A stretch of DNA of 64,000 nucleotides, taken from NCBI GenBank assembly GCA_963850605.1, contig CAWKLX010000010.1, positions 1 to 64,000 on the forward strand, given 5' to 3'. This DNA is from BOG-908 sp963850605. Lineage in GTDB: Bacteria > Pseudomonadota > Alphaproteobacteria > Acetobacterales > Acetobacteraceae. The number at the start of each line of letters is the position of its first letter. Position 1 is the first letter of the stretch. Of this stretch, positions 7,839 to 16,219 are shown one piece after another. The translations under genes and the position numbers were made by a program. The notes under the pieces were generated by a model that was given only the letters and a program-made list of their open reading frames with translations, ran no database searches and had not been told where the DNA came from.

Positions 7839-9885
7839 TGGCGCGCATGTCCTGTATCTCCGCAGCGGCCCGCGCGAGACGCGGCTTCGCCTATACGAAT
7901 ACGACGTGGGTGCGCAGACCGAGCGGGAGCTGTCGGCCCCGAGCCAGGCGCCCGAGCACCTGAGCGCCGAGGAGCGCGCGCGGCGCGAACGCGCGCGCAT
8001 GACGCTGACCGGCATCACCGACTTTTCCGTGTCGGATTCGGGCGCACGCGTGCTTGTCACCCAGGCCGACACGCTGTCCGTCGTATCGCTTCCCGAGGGC
8101 ACCACCGCACCCGTTCCAGGCCGTGGCTGGATCGCCCCGCGCCTCTCGCCCGATGGCGGTGCGGTTGCCGCGGTGCTCGACCACGACCTGCATGTGATCG
8201 ACCTGGCGAGCGGTCGCGACACGCAGATCACCCACGGCGGCACCGAGACCCTCACCCACGGCACGGCCGAGTTCGCGGCCGCCGAGGAACTGGATCGGGC
8301 CGACGGCGCATGGTGGTCGCCCGATAGCCGGCGCCTGGTGTTCGAGGAAGCCGATACCGGCGGGGTGGAACAGCATTACATCGCCGACCCCGGCCATCCC
8401 GAAACGGCGCCCAACGCATTCCGTTATCCGCGCGCCGGCACGGCCAATGCCCGCATCCGGTTCGGCCTGGTCGGCCGGACAGGCGGCGGCATTACCTGGA
8501 TCACCCTCGACCAGAACGCCTGGCCGTATGTGGCGCGCGTGATCTGGCCCAAGCACGGCAAGCTGACGCTTGTCGTCCTGGATCGGGCGCAGACGCATGA
8601 GGCGGTGCTGGCCGTCGATCCTGCCACCGGCGCCACGCACACGCTGCTGACCGAGTCCGATCCGTCCTGGCTCGATCTGGTTCCGCGCGAGGAGGCGCCG
8701 GGACGGCTACTGCCGCTCTGGCTGCCCGACGGGTCGGGCTTCCTGTGGGCCGCCAGCCGCGGCGCCACCTGGCAGCTGGAACTTCGCCGGGTCGATGGCA
8801 CGCTGGACCATGCGATCACGCCGCGAGGCTGGCCATTCGTCGCCCTCAACGATGCCGATCCGGCGCACGGCCGCGTGGTGGTGACCGGCAATCCGGACCG
8901 TCTCTCGCTGCAAATCTTTTCCGTGCCCATCGGTGGCGGCCCGCCGGCGCCCCAGGCGGCGGAGCCGGGGCTGCATGTGGAAAGCTTCGCCGAGGACCAG
9001 CACGCGCTGTCGGCCGATACCGAGCAGCTGGCGGACGGGCATTCGGCCACTGTGCTGCGCGACGCGGACGGCAAGGCTCTCGGCGAGCTGCCCAGCCGGG
9101 CCGAGGCGCCGCCCAGCATTCCCCGGGTGCAATATCTGACTGTGGGACCACGCGGGCTGGACGCGCAAATCATCCAGCCTTCCGAACGGGCAGAGGGTCA
9201 AAAATACCCGGTCATCCTGTCCGTCTACGCCGGGCCGACCGTGAAGGTGGTCCAGCGCGCGCCCCGCCTCTCGCTCGAGGACCAGTGCCTCGCCGACCAT
9301 GGCTTCGTCGTGGTCAGCATAGACGGCCGCGGCACCCCCGGCCGCGACCACGATTTCGAGCACGCCACGCGGGGCAACCTGATCGACCTGCCGTTAGCCG
9401 ACCAGGTCGAGGGGTTGCAGGGGCTGGGCAAGCTGACGCCGGACATGGACCTGAGACGTGTCGGCGTCGAAGGCTGGTCATTCGGCGGCTATTTCACGGC
9501 CATGGCCACAATTCGACGGCCGGATGTGTTCGCCAGCGGGGCGGCCGGCGCACCGGTAGTCGATTTCGCCGATTACGACACCGCCTACACCGAACGCTAC
9601 TTGGGCACGCCGCAGGACGATGCGGCCGGCTACCGCGCCAGCAATGTGCTCACCTACGCCAAGTCTCTCGCCAGGCCGCTGCTGATCATGCACGGGCTGA
9701 CCGACGACAACGTATATTTCGAAAACACCGTCAAGCTGACGCAGGCGCTCACCGCCGCCGGCAAACCCTATCGCCTGCTGCTGCTGCCCGGCACGCATCT
9801 GCTGCCGGACCCGCTGATCCGCGCCCGCGTCGACGAGACCCGCGCCGCCTTTCTGCGCGAGACGCTCGGGCCGCCGCACCCTTGA
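7711..9885 (+). CDS. S9 family peptidase, dipeptidyl peptidase IV type
   Basis: A 724-residue exported serine peptidase that removes N-terminal dipeptides, classically X-Pro. The signal peptide is about residues 1-17. The N-terminal eight-bladed propeller (DPPIV_N) includes AAEELDRADGAWWSPDSRR, the double-Glu segment that binds the substrate amino terminus in DPP IV. The C-terminal alpha/beta hydrolase domain has GWSFGGY (Ser590), LTDDNVYF (Asp665/666) and LPGTHLL (His696), making a complete triad. The length matches bacterial DPP IV. It begins within the degraded 3' end of the carboxypeptidase gene. map follows on the same strand 50 bp downstream. Substrate preference is inferred from family. 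Confidence 0.92.
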   Translation: MLRAALLVVLAACPAWGSDCFETLAQTRNFTLGAPRHVQPLPDGAHVLYLRSGPRETRLRLYEYDVGAQTERELSAPSQAPEHLSAEERARRERARMTLTGITDFSVSDSGARVLVTQADTLSVVSLPEGTTAPVPGRGWIAPRLSPDGGAVAAVLDHDLHVIDLASGRDTQITHGGTETLTHGTAEFAAAEELDRADGAWWSPDSRRLVFEEADTGGVEQHYIADPGHPETAPNAFRYPRAGTANARIRFGLVGRTGGGITWITLDQNAWPYVARVIWPKHGKLTLVVLDRAQTHEAVLAVDPATGATHTLLTESDPSWLDLVPREEAPGRLLPLWLPDGSGFLWAASRGATWQLELRRVDGTLDHAITPRGWPFVALNDADPAHGRVVVTGNPDRLSLQIFSVPIGGGPPAPQAAEPGLHVESFAEDQHALSADTEQLADGHSATVLRDADGKALGELPSRAEAPPSIPRVQYLTVGPRGLDAQIIQPSERAEGQKYPVILSVYAGPTVKVVQRAPRLSLEDQCLADHGFVVVSIDGRGTPGRDHDFEHATRGNLIDLPLADQVEGLQGLGKLTPDMDLRRVGVEGWSFGGYFTAMATIRRPDVFASGAAGAPVVDFADYDTAYTERYLGTPQDDAAGYRASNVLTYAKSLARPLLIMHGLTDDNVYFENTVKLTQALTAAGKPYRLLLLPGTHLLPDPLIRARVDETRAAFLRETLGPPHP

Positions 9886-9935
9886 TCCGGGCGGCGCGCG
9901 CTCGCATGTTGCGCTCTCTCTAAACGGAGCAGGGC

Positions 9936-10736
9936 ATGGACGGCGGGGGGGAGACGCGGCGCATCGCCATCCATGGCCAGGCGGATTTCGCCGGCATGCG
10001 AGCGGCCGGTGCGCTGGCTGCCCGCACGCTGGACATGATCGCCCCGCATGTGCAGCCTGGCGTGACCACCGGCGAGCTCGACCGCCTGTGCCATGATTTC
10101 ATCCTGGACGCAGGCGCCGTGCCCGCCCCGCTGAATTATCGCGGCTTTCCGAAATCCATCTGCACCAGCATCAACCACGTCGTCTGCCACGGTATCCCCG
10201 GCGAAAAACGGCTGCTGGACGGTGACATCCTCAACATCGACGTCACCGTCATCCTGGATGGCTGGCACGGCGATACCAGCCGCATGTATGTGGCCGGCAC
10301 CCCCTCCACACGCGCGAAAAACTTGCTGGAGGTGACGTATGCGGCGCTGATGAAGGGTGTGGCTGTCGTCAGACCCGGTGCCACGCTCGGCGATGTGGGC
10401 CACGCGATCCAGACGTTTGTCGAAGGAAACCGGTTCAGCGTCGTGCGCGATTTTTGCGGCCATGGCATCGGCCGCACCTTCCACGCCGCCCCCAACGTGC
10501 TGCATTTCGGCAGGCGCGGCGAGGGCCCGCTGCTGAAGGCCGGCATGTTCTTCACCATCGAGCCAATGGTCAACGCGGGCCGGCCCGAGGTGAAAGTGCT
10601 GGACGATGGCTGGACCGCGGTGACGCGCGACCGCAGCCTGTCGGCCCAGTTCGAGCACATGGTCGGTGTCACGGAAGATGGCTGCGAGGTTTTCACAATC
10701 TCGCCGGCTGGCCTGCACCATCCGCCTTACGCCTAG
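9936..10736 (+). CDS. map: type I methionine aminopeptidase
   Basis: A 266-residue cytoplasmic metallo-aminopeptidase that removes initiator methionine from nascent proteins. The pita-bread fold landmarks are visible: CTSINHVVCHGIPGEKRLLDGD with the substrate-binding His, NIDVTVILDGWHGDTSRMY with two metal-binding Asp residues, GHGIGRTFHAAPNVLHF with a metal-binding His, FFTIEPMVNAG with a Glu ligand, and the final QFEHMVGVTEDG Glu ligand. All five ligands are present. The start is ATG at 9936, with GGAG upstream. radC begins 10 bp after the stop, so map and radC are probably cotranscribed. The pairing with RadC is common in alphaproteobacteria. Confidence 0.97.
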   Translation: MDGGGETRRIAIHGQADFAGMRAAGALAARTLDMIAPHVQPGVTTGELDRLCHDFILDAGAVPAPLNYRGFPKSICTSINHVVCHGIPGEKRLLDGDILNIDVTVILDGWHGDTSRMYVAGTPSTRAKNLLEVTYAALMKGVAVVRPGATLGDVGHAIQTFVEGNRFSVVRDFCGHGIGRTFHAAPNVLHFGRRGEGPLLKAGMFFTIEPMVNAGRPEVKVLDDGWTAVTRDRSLSAQFEHMVGVTEDGCEVFTISPAGLHHPPYA

Positions 10737-10745
10737 CCGAACCGC

Positions 10746-11489
10746 GTGCCGGACGCCCAACCGGATTTTCTAGCGCCCGCCCGGCCGGATGACGGCAAGC
10801 AAGCCTCGCCCATGCCCGCAACCAGCATGGAGCAGCACCGCGCGCGCATGCGCCATCGGCTGCTCGCCGGCGGGCCGGAGGCGCTCGCTGATCATGAGCT
10901 GCTGGAAATGGCGCTGTTCCTTGCCCTGCCGCGGCGCGACACCAAGCCCATCGCCTACCGCCTGCTCGCCCGCTTCGGCAGTTTTGCGCGCACCATTGCC
11001 GCCCCTGCCGGGGAGATCTCCGCGGTGGACGGCATGGGCGAGGCGAGTGCGGCGGCGCTGAAGGTAGTGCAGGCGGCCGCGATCCGGCTGGCTCGTGCGG
11101 AAATCACGTCCGCCCCGGTCCTCTCCGACTGGAACGCGCTGACCGGCTATCTCACGGCTGTCATGGCGCGCGAGCGTGTGGAGCAGGTGCGCGTGCTCTA
11201 TCTTGACAGTCGAAACAGGTTGCTCGCCGACGAGGCTCAGTCCCGCGGCACGGTCAATCATACGCCGGTCTACCCGCGCGAGGTGGTGCGCCGTGCGCTG
11301 GAGCTGCAGGCGACAGCCCTGATCCTGACCCACAATCACCCGAGCGGCGACCCGCGCCCGTCGCCCGACGACATCGCCATGACCCGCCAAGTCGTGGAAG
11401 CCGCACGCACCCTGTCGATTACCGTGCATGACCACATCATCATCGGCCAGAGCGGCTGGCTGAGCTTCCGCACCGAAGGGCTGATGTAA
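10746..11489 (+). CDS. radC: RadC family protein (JAB/MPN domain)
   Basis: A 247-residue protein of the UPF0758/RadC family. The N-terminus has a helix-hairpin-helix-like region (MEQHRARMRHRLLAGG through the VDGMGEASAAALK segment). The C-terminal JAB domain carries the intact metal motif THNHPSGDPRPSPDD (H-x-H-P-S-G-x7-D). The family's role is unsettled; despite the name it is not established as a DNA repair enzyme. The GTG at 10746 gives the longest form. In-frame ATGs at 10812 and 10827 match the usual family start better, and none has a good Shine-Dalgarno. It lies directly downstream of map and convergent with terC. Confidence 0.93.
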   Translation: MPDAQPDFLAPARPDDGKQASPMPATSMEQHRARMRHRLLAGGPEALADHELLEMALFLALPRRDTKPIAYRLLARFGSFARTIAAPAGEISAVDGMGEASAAALKVVQAAAIRLARAEITSAPVLSDWNALTGYLTAVMARERVEQVRVLYLDSRNRLLADEAQSRGTVNHTPVYPREVVRRALELQATALILTHNHPSGDPRPSPDDIAMTRQVVEAARTLSITVHDHIIIGQSGWLSFRTEGLM

Positions 11490-11490
11490 T

Positions 11491-12099
11491 TCAGACGCCC
11501 AGCCGCGCTCGCCAGGCAGGCGGTAGATGTCCTGCCACCTCGTGCCATCCGTGGACGATCATCTCGCCTGCCACATAGACAACAACGGCCAGTCCCACCC
11601 ACGCTATCCAGCGTTGCCGCTCCAACAGCTTGGCCAGCAGATTGGCCGCCGTCGCCATCAGCACGACGGAGAGCGCCAAGCCCCCGACCATGATCCAGAT
11701 ATGCGCGCGCGCGGCGCCCGCCACGGCGAGCACGTTGTCCAGGCTCATCGACAGATCGGCGACCATGATCTGCCGCACCGCCTGGAGCAGCGTCTTCTGC
11801 CGCGCCGCGCCCGGCTTCTGCGCATGATGTGCGCGCAGCTCGCGATACATCTTCCAGCAGACCCACAACAGCAGCACGCCGCCAGCCAAGGTCAGCCCGA
11901 TCACCCGCAGCAAGCTGACCGCCACCACGGACAATGCCGCCCGGATGACGGTCGCAGCGCCGATCCCTATCCATATCGCGCGCTGCCGCAGGCCGCCCGG
12001 CAGCCCGCTCACCGCAAGTCCCACTACCACCGCGTTGTCGCCGGCGAGCGTGATGTCGATCAGCAGCACCTGGAACAGCGCGATCAGGCCGGGTGTCAT
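11491..12099 (-). CDS. TerC family integral membrane protein
   Basis: A 202-residue polytopic membrane protein, about seven hydrophobic segments, of the TerC (YjbE-like) family linked to metal homeostasis. The two acidic signature motifs are present: LAGDNAVVVG in the first helix and MSLDNVLAVAG in the middle of the protein. The C-terminal WVGLAVVVYVAGEMIVHGW matches the family. The start is ATG at 12099, with AGGAG six bases upstream. The ATG overlaps the restored stop of the upstream O-antigen ligase gene (ATGA), so the two genes were probably translationally coupled. The transported ion is not known; manganese and calcium are proposed for relatives. Confidence 0.9.
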   Translation of the reverse strand: MTPGLIALFQVLLIDITLAGDNAVVVGLAVSGLPGGLRQRAIWIGIGAATVIRAALSVVAVSLLRVIGLTLAGGVLLLWVCWKMYRELRAHHAQKPGAARQKTLLQAVRQIMVADLSMSLDNVLAVAGAARAHIWIMVGGLALSVVLMATAANLLAKLLERQRWIAWVGLAVVVYVAGEMIVHGWHEVAGHLPPAWRARLGV

Positions 12100-13360
12100 G
12101 CGAACTCCTGCCGGCCGCCATCGCGCCCCGCCGACCTGCCCTGCGCGAACCCGAGCCCCACAGAAAGAATACCCAGCCGCCATTTGGCATGGACGTGAAC
12201 GCCGAGGTGGACGCGAGCGGCCACAATGCCACCAGCGCGCCGACAAACAAACCCGCACCGGCCGGGCGAGTGTCGCGCGCTAAGGCGGCCAGGGCGGTGC
12301 CGGCCATCAATGTGAAAACCAACAGGCCGGGCCAGCCGCCATTGTCGGCCGCCTCGAGGTAATAGTTATGCGGATGCAGGTTGCACGCCCGCACCTCCCT
12401 GGAGGGCAAGACGTCCTTTATTTTCGGGATGGCGATCTCGCGCGCGCACGCAAACCGAAAACCGTCAAACCCCAGTCCGATCCAGGGGTGCGCCTGCGCT
12501 ACGCCGATGGCGCGGTTGAAGACCAGGCCATACTCGCTCTCCCCAAAATGCCGCAGTTGGTCGCTTGTCTGGACCACCAGCTTGTCGTGCGCGGCCGGTG
12601 AAACGGCTTGCAGCCCTACCACCATCACGGCACCGGCGACGCACGCAATCAGCATGGCGAGGCGAAGCCGCGGGATCAGCAGCGCCGTGACGGAAAACCC
12701 CAGCAGCATCAGCGCTGTCGGCATGCGCTGGCCAATCAGCACCATTGTCAGGGAAGCCAGCGCGACGGCGGCCAAGGCCAGCAACGGGCCGGTCACTCGC
12801 CCGCGCCGCAACAGCGCCAACGCCCCGGGCACCAGCACCGGGAAGAACAGCAGAATGAAGGCCGGCCCGGCGCGCGGCTTGTTGAACGGTCCGGTCAGCG
12901 CGCCATCGGCGAAGCGTGGCAGGCCGAACAGGTTCGTGCCCACGATAAACTGCTGCCAACACTCGGCGCCGATCCATACGAACGCGGCGACGAGCAACCA
13001 CCACGCCAGGCGCTGGCGTGGCGGCGCGGCCAGTAACCAGGAACCCAGCGCCAGGCTGAGCAGGGGCAGGCGCACGGCCGCCAGCGCCAGCGCCACGCCA
13101 CGCCCGTTCAGGCAGGAGCACAGCACGATCCAGGCCCACCAGAGGGCTGCGGACAGGGCGAACGGCGTACGTAGCCAGACTTCGTCACGCCTGATCCAGC
13201 AATGGGCTAGAAAAGCCGCGTCGATGGCCACGATCAGCATCTCTGCGGCGGCGCGGGCGTGCAGCAGCGCGAGTGGCAGGACCAGACAGGCGAACCAGGC
13301 CAGACGCTCCACCCGTCGGTCCCATGGGCGGAGATGAAGGCGCAGGAGGCGCGTCTGCAT
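12096..13360 (-). CDS. O-antigen ligase family protein (frameshifted near the 3' end)
   Basis: About 421 residues once restored. This is a Wzy_C/WaaL-family membrane protein with roughly ten hydrophobic segments that would join or polymerise glycans on the periplasmic face. Diagnostic is the large periplasmic loop with the R-x(n)-HPHNxYL pattern: VRACNLHPHNYYLEAADNGG, preceded by HPWIGLGFDGFR. One base is missing near 12155. Restoring it changes WGSGSRR to WGLGFAQGRSAGRDGGRQEFA and gives a stop that overlaps the terC start as ATGA, which strongly suggests the intact form. Without it the frame runs on through terC. It is divergent from the efflux operon. Ligase versus polymerase cannot be told. 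Confidence 0.82.
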
Positions 13361-13655
13361 GGCGTACGTGTTTCATCTTGTCGGGCGGCCGGCAAGCTGG
13401 CGTGTTTGGCCACAGTTTGGCTCGGGATTTCAGAATGATCGCCGGCGTCATGGTTGGTTGAGGCAAAAGTGTAAGCAATATAATGACTTGGCCTATGGAC
13501 GCGTGCTGGCATAGCGGCTGCAAAAGGCCGGTATCCTCAGTGGCGATTCCGGTCCATGTATCAGACTTCACCGTGCTGGCTGACCTTCACCTCGCCTGAT
13601 AAAGGCGCGTGCGCTTGCCGGGAGACCGACAATTCCACACGCTGACAACCGGCCG
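13361..13655. promoter_or_regulatory. divergent intergenic region with a TATAAT box
   Basis: This 295-bp region separates the O-antigen ligase gene (minus) from the RND efflux operon (plus). A perfect TATAAT lies at 13479-13484 in an unusually AT-rich patch, with TTGAGG at 13459-13464 (15-bp spacing) as a weak -35 candidate on the plus strand. No TetR- or MarR-type local regulator gene adjoins it. No clear operator palindrome is seen. Confidence 0.45.
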
Positions 13656-15143
13656 GTGCGCGCCGCCGCGTGCCTGATGCTGTTGTCAGGCTGCGCCGTG
13701 GGGCCCGATTACGCGCGCCCGCCCACGCCGGTGCCGCCGCGCTTGACCGAGCAGACGCAGCAGCCGGACACGGGCAGCGCCGACGCGCCCTCCGGCCAGT
13801 CGCAACGGTTCATGGAAGGCGCCGATGTTCCTGGCGCATGGTGGGCGTTATTCCGCTCCCCGACCCTGACCACGCTGGTTGCCGAGGCGCTGCGGCGCAA
13901 CCCCAATCTGGAGGCGCAGGCCCAGGCGCTGCGCCAGGCGCAGGAGGGCACGCTGGCCCAGCAGGGCGCGCTGTTGCCGGCCGTGTCCGCCCAGATCAAC
14001 CGCACCCGTCAGGAGCTGAGCGCGGCGGAGGGCGGATCCGGCACCGGGCCGGCGTTTTCGCAAACGTTCTCGGTATACGACGCCCAGGTCAATGTTTCGT
14101 ACACGTTCGACGTGTGGGGCCAGACGCGGCGCAGCGTGGAGTCCGATCGTGCGCGCGCCGACCAGCAACGCTTCATGCTGGAGGGGACGGCCAACATGCT
14201 GGCTGCCAACGTGGTCAACGCGGCAATCACCGCGGCCTCGCTGGACGCGCAGGTTCAGGCCGAGCAGGCGCTGGACCGCGCGGAGGCGCAGCTTTTGCGC
14301 ACCGTGCGCAGCCAGTTCGAGATCGGGGCGGCTACCGGCGCCGACGTCGCGACGCAGGAATCGCAACTGGCCCAGACCCAGGCGCTGATCGTGCCGCTTC
14401 AGGTCCAGATGCAGCAGCAGCGCGACCAGCTGGCCGCCTATCTGGGTGCGGCACCCGCCGACGCGAGACTGCCCAGGCTGGCGCTGGCCGATCTTACCCT
14501 GCCCGCGGAGGTTCCGGTCAGCCTGCCCTCCCGCCTGCTGGACCAGCGGCCCGACATTCGCGCGGCGGAGGCGCAGTTGCACGCCGCGACCGCTTCGGTG
14601 GGGGTTGCCATCGCCAACCGCCTGCCGCAGTTCACGCTGACCGCCTTCGTCGGCTCGGCCCCGGCGAAAATCGGCGACCTGTTCACCCCTGGCAACGGCA
14701 TTTTCGAGCTGCTGACCCAGGCGCTGGCACCGGTTTTCCAAGGCGGCACACTGCTGCACCAGCAGCGCCAGGCGGTGGCCGCGGCACGGGGCGCGGCGGC
14801 CAGCTACCGGGCGACCGTGGTGGGCGCCTACCAGAACGTGGCCGACGTGCTGACCGCCTTGCAGGGAGATGCCCGCGCGCTGGCGGCCAACGAGGCGGCC
14901 GCCCGCGCCGCCGCCCGCAGCCTGAGCCTGGCCCAGCTGCAGTTCGGCGCCGGCGGGGTCGCTTATCTGAGCGTGCTGACCGCGCAGACCCAGTATCAGA
15001 ACGCCGTGCTGGGCCTGATCCGCGCCCAGGCCGCCCGCTACACAGACACCGCGGCGCTGTTCACGGCGCTGGGCGGCGGCTGGTGGAATCGCCATGACGT
15101 GCCGCCACCCCCCGAAAACCTGCTGAGGTCGCTCCTGCCATGA
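13656..15143 (+). CDS. efflux transporter outer-membrane lipoprotein (NodT family)
   Basis: A 495-residue outer-membrane channel of the TolC/OprM superfamily, NodT type, forming the exit duct of a tripartite RND pump. A lipoprotein signal with lipobox LLSGC places the lipidated Cys near residue 12, followed by the typical AVGPDYARP. Two OEP repeats follow: YTFDVWGQTRRSVESDRARA in the first and LLDQRPDIRAAEAQLHAATA, diagnostic for the family, in the second. The start is GTG at 13656. The stop overlaps the adaptor gene start as ATGA. Gene order (channel, adaptor, pump) supports one operon. The drug or metabolite exported is unknown. Confidence 0.93.
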   Translation: MRAAACLMLLSGCAVGPDYARPPTPVPPRLTEQTQQPDTGSADAPSGQSQRFMEGADVPGAWWALFRSPTLTTLVAEALRRNPNLEAQAQALRQAQEGTLAQQGALLPAVSAQINRTRQELSAAEGGSGTGPAFSQTFSVYDAQVNVSYTFDVWGQTRRSVESDRARADQQRFMLEGTANMLAANVVNAAITAASLDAQVQAEQALDRAEAQLLRTVRSQFEIGAATGADVATQESQLAQTQALIVPLQVQMQQQRDQLAAYLGAAPADARLPRLALADLTLPAEVPVSLPSRLLDQRPDIRAAEAQLHAATASVGVAIANRLPQFTLTAFVGSAPAKIGDLFTPGNGIFELLTQALAPVFQGGTLLHQQRQAVAAARGAAASYRATVVGAYQNVADVLTALQGDARALAANEAAARAAARSLSLAQLQFGAGGVAYLSVLTAQTQYQNAVLGLIRAQAARYTDTAALFTALGGGWWNRHDVPPPPENLLRSLLP

Positions 15144-16214
15144 AGTCAGTCATCGGTCGTCGGTCGTCAGTCGCCGGAGCGGCATGGCTGTTGATTGCGT
15201 TGCCGCTTTCGACGAGAGCGGCGGAGGAACCGCCGGCCACGGTTTCGACCATGGTCGCGCGCCGGACCGACTGGCAGGACACGTTGCAGGCGGTTGGTAC
15301 CGTGCGTGCGGTGCGCGGTGCGGACCTGGCGGCCGAGGTATCGGGCGTGGTGGACAGCGTCGATTTCGACTCGGGGCGCGACGTGGCGGCAGGGACGGTG
15401 CTGCTTCGGCTGCGGCCGAACGACGATGCGGCGCATCTGGCCGACCTGCAGGCCGCCGCCGACCTGGCCGCGGCCAACCTGGCGCGCGATACGAAGCAGT
15501 TCCGCGCGCAGGCGGTAAGCCAAGCTGCCCTCGATGCGGATGAAAGCCATTTGCGCTCGGCCCGGGCGCAGGTGGCCCAGGCGCAGGCGCAGGCGGCGGA
15601 AAAGATCGTGCGCGCGCCGTTCGCCGGCCGGCTTGGGCTGCGCATGGTCGATCAGGGGCAGTATCTGCCGGCCGGGCACGACGATCGTGACGCTGCAGGC
15701 GCTGGATCCACTCTACGTCGACTTCTACGTGCCGCAGCAATCGCTGGCGGAACTGCACCCTGGCGAGACGGCGAGCCTGACGCTCGACACCTATCCCGGA
15801 CGGGTCTTCGCCGCGCGGCTGGACGCGATCAGCCCCAAGCTGGATGGCGCCAGCCGCATGGCGATGGTGCGGGCGGTGGTCGCCAATGCCGACCGCGCGC
15901 TGCTGCCCGGCATGTTCGCCACCGTGCAGTTGCACGTGGGTGAAGTGCGCCGCACGATCGCACTGCCGAATGCGGCCATTGTGTACAACCCTTATGGCAG
16001 CCTGGTATACGTGGTCGAGCACGGACATGCGCGCCAGGTTCTGGTAAAGACCGGAAGCACGCGCGGCGACCAGGTGGCGGTGACGGCCGGCCTGGACGAA
16101 GGTGCTGTGGTGGTGACCTCGGGTCAGATCAAGCTGCGGCAGGGGACGCCGGTCGCCATCAACAATGCGGTGCAACCGGCCAACGATCCGGATCCGCACC
16201 CGGAGGAGGAGTGA
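15140..16214 (+). CDS. RND efflux periplasmic adaptor subunit (frameshifted)
   Basis: About 357 residues when restored. This is a membrane-fusion protein (AcrA/MexA-like) that bridges pump and outer-membrane channel. After a signal region come the lipoyl half (DLAAEVSGVVDSVDFDSGRDV), a coiled-coil hairpin (DLAAANLARDTKQFRAQAVS through AQAQAQAAEKIVRAPFAG) and the beta-barrel domain (LDPLYVDFYVPQQSLAEL). One extra base near 15676 shifts the frame at LPAG; removing it joins LPAGTTIVTLQALDP. Residues 2-11 are encoded by a dispersed GTC-rich repeat also found in the clpS-clpA spacer. The start overlaps the channel gene as ATGA, and the pump gene follows after 5 bp. Confidence 0.86.
15146..15170 (+). 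repeat. GTC-rich dispersed repeat inside the adaptor gene 5' end
   Basis: These 25 bases match 5172-5196 in the clpS-clpA spacer at 23 positions. They encode residues 3-11 of the RND adaptor, in and just before its signal peptide. The coding gene appears to have absorbed the repeat, or the repeat was inserted at its start. Confidence 0.6.
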
Positions 16215-16219
16215 CGCGC

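Noticed and set aside
11336..13360. A 674-residue fusion of O-antigen ligase and sequence beyond
   Set aside because: The C-terminal part after about 12155 is the terC gene read in the wrong frame after a missing base.
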